Source of the DNA: Eucommia ulmoides
Lineage: Eukaryota; Streptophyta; Magnoliopsida; Garryales; Eucommiaceae
Direction: 5' to 3'
NCBI GenBank assembly: GCA_016647705.1
Contig: CM028335.1
Span: 33,866,212 to 33,930,211, forward strand
DNA length: 64,000 nt
The notes beneath the pieces were generated by a model, which was given only the letters and a program-made list of their open reading frames with translations, made no database searches and was not told the DNA's origin. The position numbers and the translations under genes were made by a program. Within the stretch, counting starts at the first letter, position 1; each line of letters starts with the position of its first letter. Positions 36,100 to 46,600 of the stretch are shown piece after piece.

Positions 36100-36789
36100 T
36101 TTATCCGTCTACGGGCTAATTGATAGACGTGAAAATCACTGAAGGTACATGTCCTCATAAATTAGGGTAATGACTAGCATATCTGCAGGAATCGCCAGAT
36201 TGAGTATCCAAAGATCTGTAATATCAGTATAGGGTCCAAACCGTACTGCCAGAGGATCAAGAGACTATCTTAACCTACTAGAGATCTAAGGTGTAGCTAT
36301 CTTACCTATGAATAACTCCGAAGAAGATTGACCTCTAAAGATACGACACTGAGTCGATAATGTCCTCTCAGGAAGCATCTCCGCCCAATGAGTTCTCGAC
36401 AATACGGCTACCAGATGATATCTCTATGAACCAAGAACTCTATCTGAGTACAAGCCACCCCATGATCTTGGAAAGAAGAACCCTCAGCCAGGACGGAGCG
36501 ATGCCACTTCGCCCTGTGGGAGAAGTAGTCATCTATAGTAGAAGGGGCGACATGACGGAAGGTACTCATATGCCCAATTCTACAAGAACAAACAAAAAAG
36601 CACTAAGAAATAGCAAAGAATAATATAAATAAAAAGTTAAAAGATTTATAAATGAACTCACAGGTAGAAACTGCCAAAAACCTGTGATGCCTCCAGCACG
36701 AGTAGATAGTAAGAGTGCAACCCTACCAAGAAGACTGTGAATGTGAAGCTCCCCTAGTCGAGCTCTGCCCAACCATCCAGCTTGCATAG
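36100..36789 (-). pseudogene. Possible plant mobile domain (PMD/MAIN-like) relic
   Basis: Minus-strand pieces read 'ARLGELHIHSLLGRVALL', 'AGGITGFWQFLPV' and, after a gap, 'RAKWHRSVLAEGS' with 'VHRDIIW' then a stop then 'PY'. The spacing resembles the PMD found in MAIN proteins and MULE/Gypsy-captured genes: A-L--L---L-R, then I-GF---L-W, later RW----, then W-PY. Frame changes and at least one stop interrupt it. The assignment rests on sparse motifs and is tentative. Confidence 0.35.
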
Positions 36790-37000
36790 TGTAATACCCC
36801 GAAAATTTATATTTTTGTGACTATTATGTTATTTAAAATATACTTTTAAGAGTTTTGAGATATAATTAATATTTTTATCTTATTTTAAGGGAAACATTAT
36901 ATAAATAAATAAATTAATTAATGGCTGAAATGCTTTCCTTCAAAGAGAAGGAAACCAAATATAGCCATTAATATATATGTATATGCATATAACTGACACG

Positions 37001-37039
<39 letters not shown>

Positions 37040-37065
37040 CAAATTGATTCAATATATATATTATA
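36790..37065 (+). repeat. Family X LTR start, cut by Helitron 2
   Basis: It begins TGTAATACCCCG, a common plant LTR start and near-inverse of the X end at 8807-8818. It contains the segment shared with 6068-6105. A (TAA)n microsatellite (37003-37039) lies near its end. It stops at 37065, where the Helitron 3' terminus begins. Confidence 0.5.
37003..37039. repeat. (TAA)n microsatellite
   Basis: About 12 uninterrupted taa triplets; the minus-strand frame gives a poly-Tyr run. Confidence 0.95.
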
Positions 37066-38560
37066 CTAGCGTATAACCCGTGCCTGAAGGCATGGGTGTA
37101 AAAGGAATTGAACCTCAAAAAAAATTATTTTTAATCCACACCAAAGAGAAATTCATTTTCTCACTACCATCTTTACTTTATACCAAAACAAAACTCACCG
37201 ATAATAATAAAAACATTAATGAAGATGCATTCTCCAAACGTGTTGCCCGCCATATAAGACAAATTCAATATACCGAACAATTAAAAAATTAATTAACCAA
37301 TAGAAAACTAAGAGAAAAACAGAAACAAGAAAAGGAAAAAGAAAACACAACATAACAAAAATAGAAAAATAAAATAAAAAATCAAATATAAAAAGGTCAC
37401 ACCCACAATCGATGTGCTTATCGATTCAAAGCAGGAGTTGGTGGTACTTCGTTGATCAAAACCCTGCAGAATTCAAAAAAGTATAAAACCTGCAACTACT
37501 ATTCCTATATAATTAAGTTTCTTAGCATACCAACATTATAGAATGAAACTACTTAAAATAAAAACATTCATAAAAATAAATACAATGTGAACACTAACTT
37601 GACCACCAAAGCTCATTAAAACACGTGAAATTAAATCGATTTAATCCATACCTTCTCTATTTCAAGTTTATCGGAACCAATATAATCTAGAAAACAAATT
37701 AAAATTGGTTTCGGGTCAAAATTCAACATTTTCAGAAACCAAAAAGCCAAGTCAGATTCAACAAAGTTGGAGGAAAATAAATCAACAAAAATAAACTGCA
37801 ATTCATAATCCAAACACAAATTGGTTATCTAATTTTCAGATCCTAGAATTATTCTCGTTAAAAATAAAAACCCTAAATCAGATGAGTAAGAGCGAGAGAG
37901 AGGAGAGTACTTGTGATTAGGGATAATAAGAGGGATGACGATGGAGTTTTGCGTGGCTTCTCAGCCTGAGATAGAGATTTTTTTTGGCCAATTGCTTGAA
38001 TTTGATTCCAGATCTGGACAAATCGAAGTTAGATTTGGTCAAATGACAATCAAATCAGCAAAAGGGAGGATTTGAAAAGAGGAACGGTTACCTGGTGTGA
38101 GAGAGAGATTTTTGTTCACCGAAAGCAGTAAGTTTCGCCGCCGTTGCCGAGGATCCAATAGATTTTCTTAGTCCTCGCGAGATCGGAGAGGGACAGAAAT
38201 TGTGAGAGAAAGGAGAGAGTGAGATAGGCCCTCCGTCACTAATGCCATCACCATCATCTTCACTTTCTACATCGGCCTGCCGCTACAACACCATCACCGC
38301 TCTGTTTTCCCTCCAAGCTGTGGTGGTGGAGAATGGCGAGAAAGGCGAAGCAGCGAATTGAGATGGGGTAGAGATGGTGACGGTTCGGAGATAGGTCGGA
38401 GAGAGAGTGAGATAGATAGGGACCACAGGGTTATGAAGAGAGGGAAAGAGCTACTTGAATATGGTAAACAACGTGAGAGAGAGAGAAGGGGTGAGTAATT
38501 TTCTATAGATAGATATGGAGAGAGAGAGAGAGAGAGGTCATGGAATATATGGACACAATT
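37066..38560 (-). mobile_element. Helitron 2, 3' end and body; 5' end not found
   Basis: CTAG at 37066-37069 is preceded on the minus strand by a hairpin (37077-37096, CCCGTGCC/GGCATGGG, one mismatch) in the same arrangement as Helitron 1, with flanking base T. The terminal 30 bp match Helitron 1. A GC/purine-rich island (38100-38540) with gagaga and ggcgaag words parallels the other Helitrons. The expected 5' terminus was not found near 38700, so the right border is arbitrary. The element may extend further, possibly over the kinesin relic. Confidence 0.55.
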
Positions 38561-38895
38561 CAACAGTTAATTAATTAAATTAAATTTTTTTAATTAAGGA
38601 AAATTGAGCCTAATTATTTTAAGAAAATTGAGTCTACCAAATTCTAGTTCAATATAGAAATAATGTCACAGGGAATTTTACTCCAATACATAACAATTAG
38701 GGTAACTTGGTGAGAGGTCATATGAGTGAAAAATATCACTTTCTAGGTCCCATTCCAAGAATAAAAAGATCCTTTGGATAGGACTCCCATAAATGATGTT
38801 TTACACTTATGGGACCTTTAGTAGAAGAATTTTCCTAAAAATTATAATGTAACAATTGATTAGCTTCAAAAACAACACCATAAATAATTACATAC
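38561..38895. other. AT-rich spacer, nothing recognised
   Basis: There is a short inverted pair ('ataaaaagatcctttggata' with cttatgggacctt near 38815), but no ORF, terminal repeat or domain. Confidence 0.4.
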
Positions 38896-39613
38896 TAAGA
38901 CAGAAACACTAACCGCATTGTTTGAACTTAAAAAATCTCCGGAACTGGTCTCCTTGCTCTTGCTTTCAATCACCTGATATACGCCCAAGTAAGTAAATAT
39001 TTTCTGCCAATGAATATATAACATTGATATTAGTACAGATGCAACTAAGAATTGGTTCCTACGATGAAGTTTTTGGACATACCATCCTAAAGATAATGTA
39101 AGACCCACTACTCCGGGCATTCATATTGGAGTACTTGTTCAACAGAAAAGGATAAATGATCATCGTAACATGAGTTCTTGTTAAGAGTAAAACATTCTCC
39201 TATCTCAATGAGCTGAAGTACTTGTTTAGCACTATTTACAATTTCCTCCTGAGGGCCTGCAACAAATATCCCACGATGCAGAACAGAGAATGTCAATATT
39301 ATCAATACAGTCAGAAGAATTTCTAAAAAAGTGTCAAAGATATCTCTCCATACTCACATCCAAACTCTCGTGCATTTGTAACTTTTGATTCTCAACAGAA
39401 AAAAGATCATTAATTTCCTCATTGTAAATTTCCATGTAGGAAACACGGATAAGAAACTCGCGCTGAGCAGTCTGTAAAGTAATATTTAAAAAGTAAATAA
39501 AAATCCTTTTCACCAAGAAGAATCACAGGGAATGCAATGGCAATGACTGATGATAACATAAAGAAATGGTGATTATACCATCTGAATTTTCGTAAATACA
39601 TCTTTGATTACCC
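38896..39613 (-). pseudogene. Kinesin-7 (CENP-E-like) motor-domain fragment, four exon relics
   Basis: On the minus strand, in protein order: exon a 39613-39579 ('GVIKDVFTKIQM', acceptor aacag, donor gtataa); exon b 39471-39358 ('FLIRVSYMEIYNEEINDLF', 'ENQKLQMHESLD', acceptor ttacag, donor gtgagt); exon c about 39275-39190 ('RGIFVAGPQEEIVNSAKQVL'); exon d 38974-38896 ('VIESKSKETSSGDFLSSNNA', 'SVSVL', donor gtatgt). Motifs and intron positions fit the microtubule-motor ATPase of plant kinesin-7. Introns are kept, so it is a genomic and not a reverse-transcribed copy. The acceptor of exon c reads gcat in place of gcag, the segment between c and d is unreadable as kinesin, and both protein ends are missing. 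Confidence 0.85.
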
Positions 39614-39633
39614 CTGTTAAATTCAACCTAAAA

Positions 39634-39794
39634 ATTGAGAAATCAACCAAGACTCTGTGCAAAAAATCAATATAATCCATAAAGATAAAACAATCAACAA
39701 ACTATCAAATTAAACCTAAAATTGAGAAATCAACCAAGACTTTGTGCAAAAAATCAAAATAATCCATAAAGATAAAACAATCAACAAACTGTCT
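39634..39794. repeat. 87-bp tandem duplication beside the kinesin relic
   Basis: The sequence from 'attgagaaatcaaccaag' to 'gataaaacaatcaacaaact' occurs twice with period 87 (39634 and 39721), nearly identical. The Copia LTR begins exactly at the end of the second copy (39794). Confidence 0.9.
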
Positions 39795-41608
39795 GTTGGC
39801 CCAGTAGAATACCCAAGAGGGGGAGGGGTGAATTGAGTAATTACAAAATATTATCAGAATATACTTGAATAAATCAAATAATTAATTTTTGTCTAAATTA
39901 ATTATTATCTTTATATCACAGCGGAATTAAAATAAATCTTAGTGCACACTCAAACAATAGAAATAAACAAATTAAGAAAGTAGTACACCAGAGATTTATA
40001 CTAGTTCATCAAGCTACTCTTGGCTAATCCAGTCTCCCGAACTCCACGGAGGTCGCACCCACTAAAACCAAGATTCCTTTAAAGGTAGCAACCAAACCCA
40101 CACACTGATTCTTTTACAGGCTCAGAATCAACCTTTATAATTTCTTTTTCTCAGACTAAGGAAGAACCTCTACTTTTTACAAGTTAAAGAATAACCTAAT
40201 TCTTTTTAAAACTTAGGCTCAAGAATCAAAACCTCACCAAAACACTCAAAATATCCTTTTACCCGGTAAGAATTGAACCTTTATAAAATCACTCAAAAAC
40301 ACAATTCTTATTCAGGAAGAATCACTACCTCAATCTCTTTATAGAAAGAGATTGAAACCCGACTACCATTGATTAAATATCCCCAATGATATTTAATCTG
40401 TCACAACTCACCAATACAAAAATTGATAAGTAAATCTCACTCGGAACTTCTACCACCCCAGTCAAATAAAAACTCAATTAATATCCCAACTAATGATAGA
40501 AATACATGAGATATAGAAATTTGATTTTAACAAGAATATGGCTTGCAAATTGGAGCACGTAATCAAATTCAAGAAATTGTTTAAAAGAATATTTTCTTCA
40601 AAAATCTAAAACAATTTCTAAGATCTATTTCCAAAATAAAATAATAAACAATAAATAATATGGAAAGATCTCACCTGGAATCCACAGAAATAATAATTAG
40701 AACAATATAGCTTCAAATCCGATATCAACAAGAATAGATCGCAGTTGATTATCAGAATCACTCTTAGAATAACTCACAGTATCATAGTATGATAACTCTT
40801 ATAAAATCTCTCGAAATGATATAAACTGATTAACTCTTAGAATGATTAGCTTCTCTTAGAAAATTCATAAGTCTATATAAAGGCACATGTAATCAGCCTC
40901 CTAATAGCTAGTTTACAAGTGTCATGACAATAAAATACTCCTATAGACCCTTTATAACATAAGGACTTCATTTATGTTCAATTTCACTTAACAACAACTT
41001 TTAAAACTCTCAATTAAATCCCCAAAGTATTTCTCAATCAAAATAAATAAGTGTACAATCCATTTTAATTACCAAATTGAGAAACATTAATATTTAATGA
41101 ACCATATTGAAAGGATTTAATTATTATATGAACCATATCTTAAATATTAAGAATATCTCTTAAATCTTTCTCAAATCTTAACCAAAAACGGTTACTTTTG
41201 GATTTAAAATCAGATCAAACAATATCCTGAACCAGCACATTTGGTCGACTACCCAATCGACTGCCCAAAGCTATACCATCGCCGCAGCGAGCATAGGTCA
41301 ACTGCTCGGTCGACTCGCAGATTTAGAGAGTTAGTAATGCTTTCATTAGTTGATTGCTCGGTCGACTCGCAAATTCAGTGAGTTCAGATGTTTTCACAGG
41401 TCGACTGGTCGGTCGACTCTTCAATTCAGGATGTTTCATCTTCCTTCTCCGTTCGACTCCTCAATCGACTACCTCCTGCTGAATCACTTATCTGATCTCA
41501 TTTTTAACCTACTTTTTTTTACGATTTCGCCCCTTTATCTATTTTTATATTTAAATAAGCTCTACTAATATTCTTATATTCCATTTTAGTCATTCAAAAA
41601 ATCTTCTG
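39794..41608 (-). mobile_element. Copia LTR, third copy, truncated on the right
   Basis: It begins TGTTGGCCCAG with the gaatacccaagag word and follows the solo LTR at 6375-8439 up to the equivalent of about 8130. At about 41608 it is replaced by family D sequence. A TATA box (plus-view gtctatataa, 40871-40880; minus TTATATAGAC) and a strong GTCGAC motif block (41240-41475) are present. Confidence 0.8.
41240..41475 (-). repeat. GTCGAC motif array in the third Copia LTR
   Basis: There are at least seven TCGAC-type cores, often paired as 'GGTCGACTGGTCGGTCGACT' or 'GGTCGACT....AATCGACT', at about 60-65-bp spacing. They lie upstream of the TATA box in the minus direction. Confidence 0.75.
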
Positions 41609-42440
41609 AATATTTCTTTCTTCATTCCTGTTGAGGAGGTCTTCTGTACTTCTTCAAGGTAACTTGGATACTCCTAGGTTGGAGCATGTATAGCGATTCT
41701 ATAACAGGGCTCCTAAGTTTTCTTTCTAACATTCTCAGATTTTTGTTAATATCTCACTATCGTTTGGTTGAAACCATACATTTCTTTTAATATTTTCTTT
41801 TGGATAATGGTCCAATTTAGTATTGAAATTATAATATTATTATTTTTAGTTATTCAGGGTGTGTAAATTGTGACAATCAAATTAATTTTTGGTCGTTAGA
41901 GTATAAAAACCTGAGTCAGCCTTAGATAAAATAAGCTTGCATTTAGTAATTTCTAGATCTAGTACATAGGCATATAAGATAATACTTGGTTAATTAGAAA
42001 GTACTTAAGAAACTAAAGGAAACGAAGGTATAGATGTTTCTTCTCCTATTCTTTAATGGTTAGAGTTTATCATTAGACACTTAAGATCCCTATCTGGATG
42101 AGATCCTCAACACAGTTCTTGTGGCCCTGGAATTGATTGGTATGGTACTAGTCAATCTGGAGTGATACTGACAGAAAGTGTGACAGTTAATCATTCGATC
42201 CTGAGGGTTTCCTAGGTAAAGGAAAATAGGTGCTAACAACTTATTCTTGAAGCGGTAGTAATAGATTTGAGAGAGTGGAATAGGGAACGAGGTGAACCAC
42301 CTCCTTTCTTCTAGTGCTTGTGTAGGCTTGAAAATTTGGTGAGGTAATTGAATTGGAGTCTATAATTGGCCACAGGTATGAGATGAGCTGCTTGGATATG
42401 GAAAATAAATGAAATATTGGTGTTCTAGGTGGATTGAGGC

Positions 42441-42851
42441 CTAGTTGACCTGTTTAATCTCATTGGTTGATTGGTTCATGTAGTCTATTTTCTTCCATAT
42501 CTTGGAAATTTCTCCTTGGACTGAGTCTTCTTTAGGTTCAAGGTTCTTCCCCAAACTAGGCAGGTTTTGATATGCAGCGGTAGCACAAATGAAGTCATCC
42601 GATTTAGGAAGGTTATTGGGATTTTCAGTAGCAATCCACTTTCTATGATGGAACCTATCGATTCGTAATTCGTCCCAACATCTTATCATGCTAAGGATAT
42701 CTCCAGGTGACGGTAATTGGTCCACTTCTTGGAATAGCGTGGATAGGTTTATCTGGCTTAGTATTAGTGTCATGGAGGAAATGTCTTCTGCCATCGTTGG
42801 GATCTTGTAGTCATTCTGAATACTTCCAATAGAGAGGAGGATCAGATCCAT
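42441..42851 (-). CDS. Uncharacterised 136-residue ORF of family D
   Basis: It starts MDLILLSIGSIQNDYKIPT and is hydrophilic after the first 15 residues. It has 'HHRKWIATENPNNLPKSDDF' in the middle and a Lys/Asn-rich, helix-prone C-terminus ('GEISKIWKKIDYMNQSTNEI'). I do not recognise the family. In copy 2 the first ~40 codons are still readable ('SYIGSTLNDSKSSTM', 'LKQILSQTNSASL'), with a stop at codon 2 and the rest deleted. The similarity between copies suggests a real element gene, perhaps a gag-like or accessory protein (inference). It is intact here but its start is unproven. Confidence 0.4.
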   Translation of the reverse strand: MDLILLSIGSIQNDYKIPTMAEDISSMTLILSQINLSTLFQEVDQLPSPGDILSMIRCWDELRIDRFHHRKWIATENPNNLPKSDDFICATAAYQNLPSLGKNLEPKEDSVQGEISKIWKKIDYMNQSTNEIKQVN

Positions 42852-43199
42852 CTTATAATATTTGCAAACGGATCTTAGATGGCTTTTAGAAAACGTTACC
42901 TAAAATAATTTTTTTCTAGATTTATTAAGTGATTAACAACCTAGACCTCTACACTTTTAAAGATAGAATTTATGTATGGTTATATTCTTGACTATAAGTG
43001 AGCATATCTACATAGACGATAATGTTCGTGTGTATGTATGCAATCCTAGGAAGACATAGCTCTAGCTAACAACTTTGGGGGATGCTCTGGATAGACCTCG
43101 GCTTGGATATGGCTTCGTAGAGCCAGGGTGACTTACAACTTTGGTTTATCCTGATGTCTAAAAGTTACAGTCATCTTAGGGCTATGGCATGATTAACCT

Positions 43200-43920
43200 T
43201 TTATCATTAAGATACAAATTATTCTTCCTAGGACTCTAGAGTACAAACGTCATTTTCTTCCTCAAGATGAGGACTATGGCTCATTGGAATTAATGACAAA
43301 AATATCCTATCTTTTTTCTGTTCAAAGTAGGGATATTTTCTCATAGAACTTGGTGAGAGACTCGCCTTTTCATTACAAATTGATAACAGTTTCTAGGACA
43401 GTGTGACAAAATTATCCTAGATTTTTCCTATGGATCATTTCTCTTAGGACTTAATGATAAGATTGTCCTATTTTTCTCCTCAGACATAGATTATGCCCCA
43501 TAGGACTTAATGATAGAATTATCCACTCTTTTTTCTTTTTAAAGTAGGGATAATTACTCCTAGAACTTGGTAACAAACTCATCTTTCCCTTACAAATCGA
43601 TCACAGCTCTTAGGACCTAGTGATAAAATTATCCTAGATTCTTCCTTTGGGTCGTTTCTCTTAGGACTTAATAACAGGATTGTCCTATTTTTCTCATGAA
43701 ACATAGATCATGGCTCCTTGGACTTAATGATAGAATCATCCCCTCATTTTTTCTTTTTAAAGTGGGGATAATTTCTTCTGAGACTTGATGACATACTCAT
43801 CTTTCTTCCTCAGAAATGATTACTGTTTCCCTAGGACCTAAAAGCAAAACTATCATTTTTCTTTCTCAAGAGATGGATCATCATTCTTAGGGCATGAGGA
43901 AGAGTCTAAGACACCTTTGA
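43200..43920 (-). repeat. Tandem repeat with 50-60-bp subunits and 217-bp higher order
   Basis: The word 'aggacttaatgata' (or agaacttgg, aggacctag) recurs at 43446, 43502, 43562, 43612 and 43663, with spacings 56, 60, 50 and 51 summing to a 217-bp higher-order unit. That unit repeats as 'atcctagatt.ttcct' at 43414 and 43631. Copy 2 has the related block at 63430-63730 in a simpler arrangement. Confidence 0.85.
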
Positions 43921-44200
43921 TTTCATGATATCTACTGATGGTGAATTTGGAAACCAAACCATTGAACCTTAACTGGCTCCCTATCAGTAAAGGTTTTGCA
44001 TGCTTAAGGCATTTTGAACCTAAACTAAATTTCTTTCTTATGGTGCATAATTCCTACTATATAGGATTTATGAGAAAAGACACTATACTTAGGACATGAG
44101 ATGCATCTCTTAGGGAATAGTGACCCGAGATATGCTTACTATTTGTATCACACAGTCCTAATTCTATTGTGTGACGACACTTTCTTATATTTTGGTAGTT

Positions 44201-44990
44201 TAACGTGATATCCCACAATCGAAGTGGATTACTTAGTATTGTCTTGGTGGGCGAACCTTAGATAACTTTTCTTAGCAAAGGCTATTATTATATATTTATT
44301 TGAGATGAACCTTTTGTTAATTTGAAGACGAAGGTAATTTATGATTAAAGTAAGTGTTAAGTGCATTATTAGGATAAAATGGGCATTAATGATTTGATGC
44401 TTATGTTTAATGATTTATTGTATTAAGTTAGATAAGGATTCTTGTTCTTTCCTGCAACTTGCTCCGTATTCATATTTTTAAAAACGTTTCTTCGGTACCG
44501 AGCTAGTTCGCAATGCATGGGGATAGAACGAGAACTCTTACACCATTTACTTTGCCCCAATTTGTCCGAGAAGGTTATTCTATATACCTAGTACAATAGT
44601 AATGTATATAAGTGTACATATATTAAAAATTACATCTCTCTCCAAGACAAGTATCCTAAGTAGAATAGGGTTTTGGTTATCCTCTATCTTAGGCTCATGA
44701 TATGTGGTTTTGGCTCTTCTTCTAGTGTATCCTAGAAAGCTCGGATCCCAGACCTTCAAACCTTCTGTGTCCTCCCTAAGGGAACATCCATCCTTAGTCG
44801 GTGGTTCGAGCGAGAAGAGGTTCGTAGCCGGAGGGAGAAACCTAGCCAGTCGTGCTTCTACTAACTTCCCTTTCTAAGTTAAGGGTTTTCAAGGCTTATA
44901 TTGGCATCATGACCACATTGACTTCAGCCCATACTGTCGGCCTCTCTATCCCTAAGAGGGATACGACTTGGGTTTTTCATCAATGATATA
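44201..44990. other. Unclassified DNA between family D and the inverted repeat
   Basis: Moderate GC around 44700-44960 without a recognisable protein in any frame, and no terminal repeats found. It could be a further 5' part of family D, whose second copy leaves the window before this point. Confidence 0.4.
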
Positions 44991-45014
44991 CAATGCAAAG
45001 TGAGTGCTCGTAAT

Positions 45015-45370
45015 TGTTAATTTATTAGAAAAGGTAAATTAGACATCATAGATGTGTAAGATTAGGTATTTGAGAGGTGATAATCTTGCATATTGAGACC
45101 GTAGAAATACAACTTTTATTATATTCAGTGTGAGAGGCTAATATAATTTGGGTAGCCATTTGATAGATGAGACTTAAAGATTGGATAATTATTTGAGTTG
45201 AATAAAGATATTAATTCAAATAATTATTCAAATTATCTTACTTGGAATTCAAGAGGTAGAAGTACGGTTAATTTAGATACCCATGGTTAATGATTGGGCA
45301 TGAATTTAATTAAAAAGCTTAAATTAGATTAGCATAATTCAGCAAAGTGATGTCAAACCCCCTAGAACTC
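45015..45370 (+). repeat. Left arm of a large inverted repeat (B-family LTR piece)
   Basis: It reads as the reverse complement of 45665-46030 with roughly 80-85% identity by eye (for example 'gggcatgaatttaattaa' against ttaattaaattcatgccc). The DNA right of it, to about 45605 ('gaggg...actcgtgcacttgtgag'), continues the same LTR towards its 3' end. Confidence 0.8.
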
Positions 45371-45664
45371 TTTTGTCTGTCAAAGTTCCTATAAAATTCC
45401 ATTAATTACTTAAATTCTTTGTTAATTATTCTTTAGTTGTTAATTAATTATTCCACAAATTAAATCTCAATTACTTAAATAAAATTAGGTCATTCTAATT
45501 ATGATACTTAGGTAATTTCTTTCTACCAATCCTCGAGGGAATGATACTTACTCATACACTTTATTACTTATTTGAACTCGTGCACTTGTGAGTATACATA
45601 GCAAAAAGATTTTAAACAAATATGAAATAAAAAACAAAATAAAATATGGACTTCCTATGCACAA

Positions 45665-46030
45665 TTTTTATAGGGGGGTTTGACAACACTTTGCTAAACG
45701 ATACTAATCCAATTCAATCTTGTTAATTAAATTCATGCCCAATCATTAACTAGGGGTGTCTAAACTAACCTCACTTCCACCTCTCTAATGCCAAGATAAT
45801 TTGTATAATTATTCGAATTAATATCTCTATTCAACTCAACTAATTTTCCAATCTTCAAGTCTTACCCATCAAATAGTTACCCAAATTATATTAGCCTCTC
45901 GCACTCAATGTAAGAAGGGTTGTAAATCTCTGGTCTCAATATGCAAGATTATCACCTCTCGAATGCCTAATCTTACACATCTATGTTATCTAATTTATCT
46001 TTCACATAAATTAGCGAATACGCATAAAGA
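45665..46030 (-). repeat. Right arm of the inverted repeat (B-family LTR piece)
   Basis: It matches the LTR at 48825-50241 in the same orientation (49031-49395) and is inverted with respect to 45015-45370. Together with flanks (45611-46207) it is a B LTR missing its first ~165 bp and its end. The spacer between arms is about 290 bp. Confidence 0.8.
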
Positions 46031-46177
46031 AATACAAATGATTGAAACATCAATTATAATTAACAAAATCTTAAAGTCTCAAGGCATAGTTCATATAAAG
46101 CTATTCAAAATCCCCCTAGATAGAAACTTTAACTCAATATAATGGAATCCATGCTAATATTTTCAAGAAATTCATAA

Positions 46178-46600
46178 ATGCAAACATTTTCAACACAATA
46201 TCACAAATACAAGGAGATGCTTATTCAGTTCCCCAATCACGGTTTCCCGAAAGAGTGTCAACAACTAAACTTCCTCGACGGGTTACAAGCTGCAACAAGA
46301 ACTTGGGTGGATGGAGGAAGTGGTATCACCTATTTTTATGATCTAATTGCAGACGTAGCCTATTTGTAACTGCAAGACATGGCCAATTTTGACTGTCTGA
46401 GTTGGAATTATTTAACAAGACACCAAAGCTTGGTGGATAGTTCCAAAATTTTGGCACCATGGTTTGACACCCCATACCAACATATGGAGGCTTGTACTTC
46501 CCTTGAAGACCTTGAAGATCTACTTTCCTAATTTTCGAAGGAGGCAAGGCAATTTTGGGAGGAAACAAGGCTCCTTATGGAGAAATGGGAGAAGATAGAA
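46178..46600 (+). pseudogene. Gag relic of element B2 (Retrotrans_gag-like)
   Basis: The frame from 46178 reads 'KYKEMLIQFPNHGFPKEC', 'LNFLDGLQAATRTWVDGGSG' and stops after 'DLIADVAYL'. In the same frame beyond the stop come 'LQDMANFDCLSWNYL' and 'APWFDTPYQH'. 'CPHHGFP', 'FYxGL...TR..VDAA.GG' and 'A..LLEDMA' are standard features of Ty3/Gypsy gag in plants. The first ~10 codons derive from the adjoining LTR fragment. Confidence 0.75.

Larger units (their letters stand above)
41609..44200 (-). mobile_element. Family D repeat, copy 1
   Basis: It is homologous in the same orientation to 62484-64000 ('tctagatctagtacatagg', 'caacctagacctctac', 'ttcctactatatagg' and others). The ORF (42851-42441) and tandem-repeat leader place the sense strand on minus: leader 44200-42852, ORF, then 3' DNA cut at 41609. 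No LTR ends, RT or integrase seen, so the class is unknown. Copy 2 lacks the segment corresponding to about 42050-42740. Confidence 0.6.
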
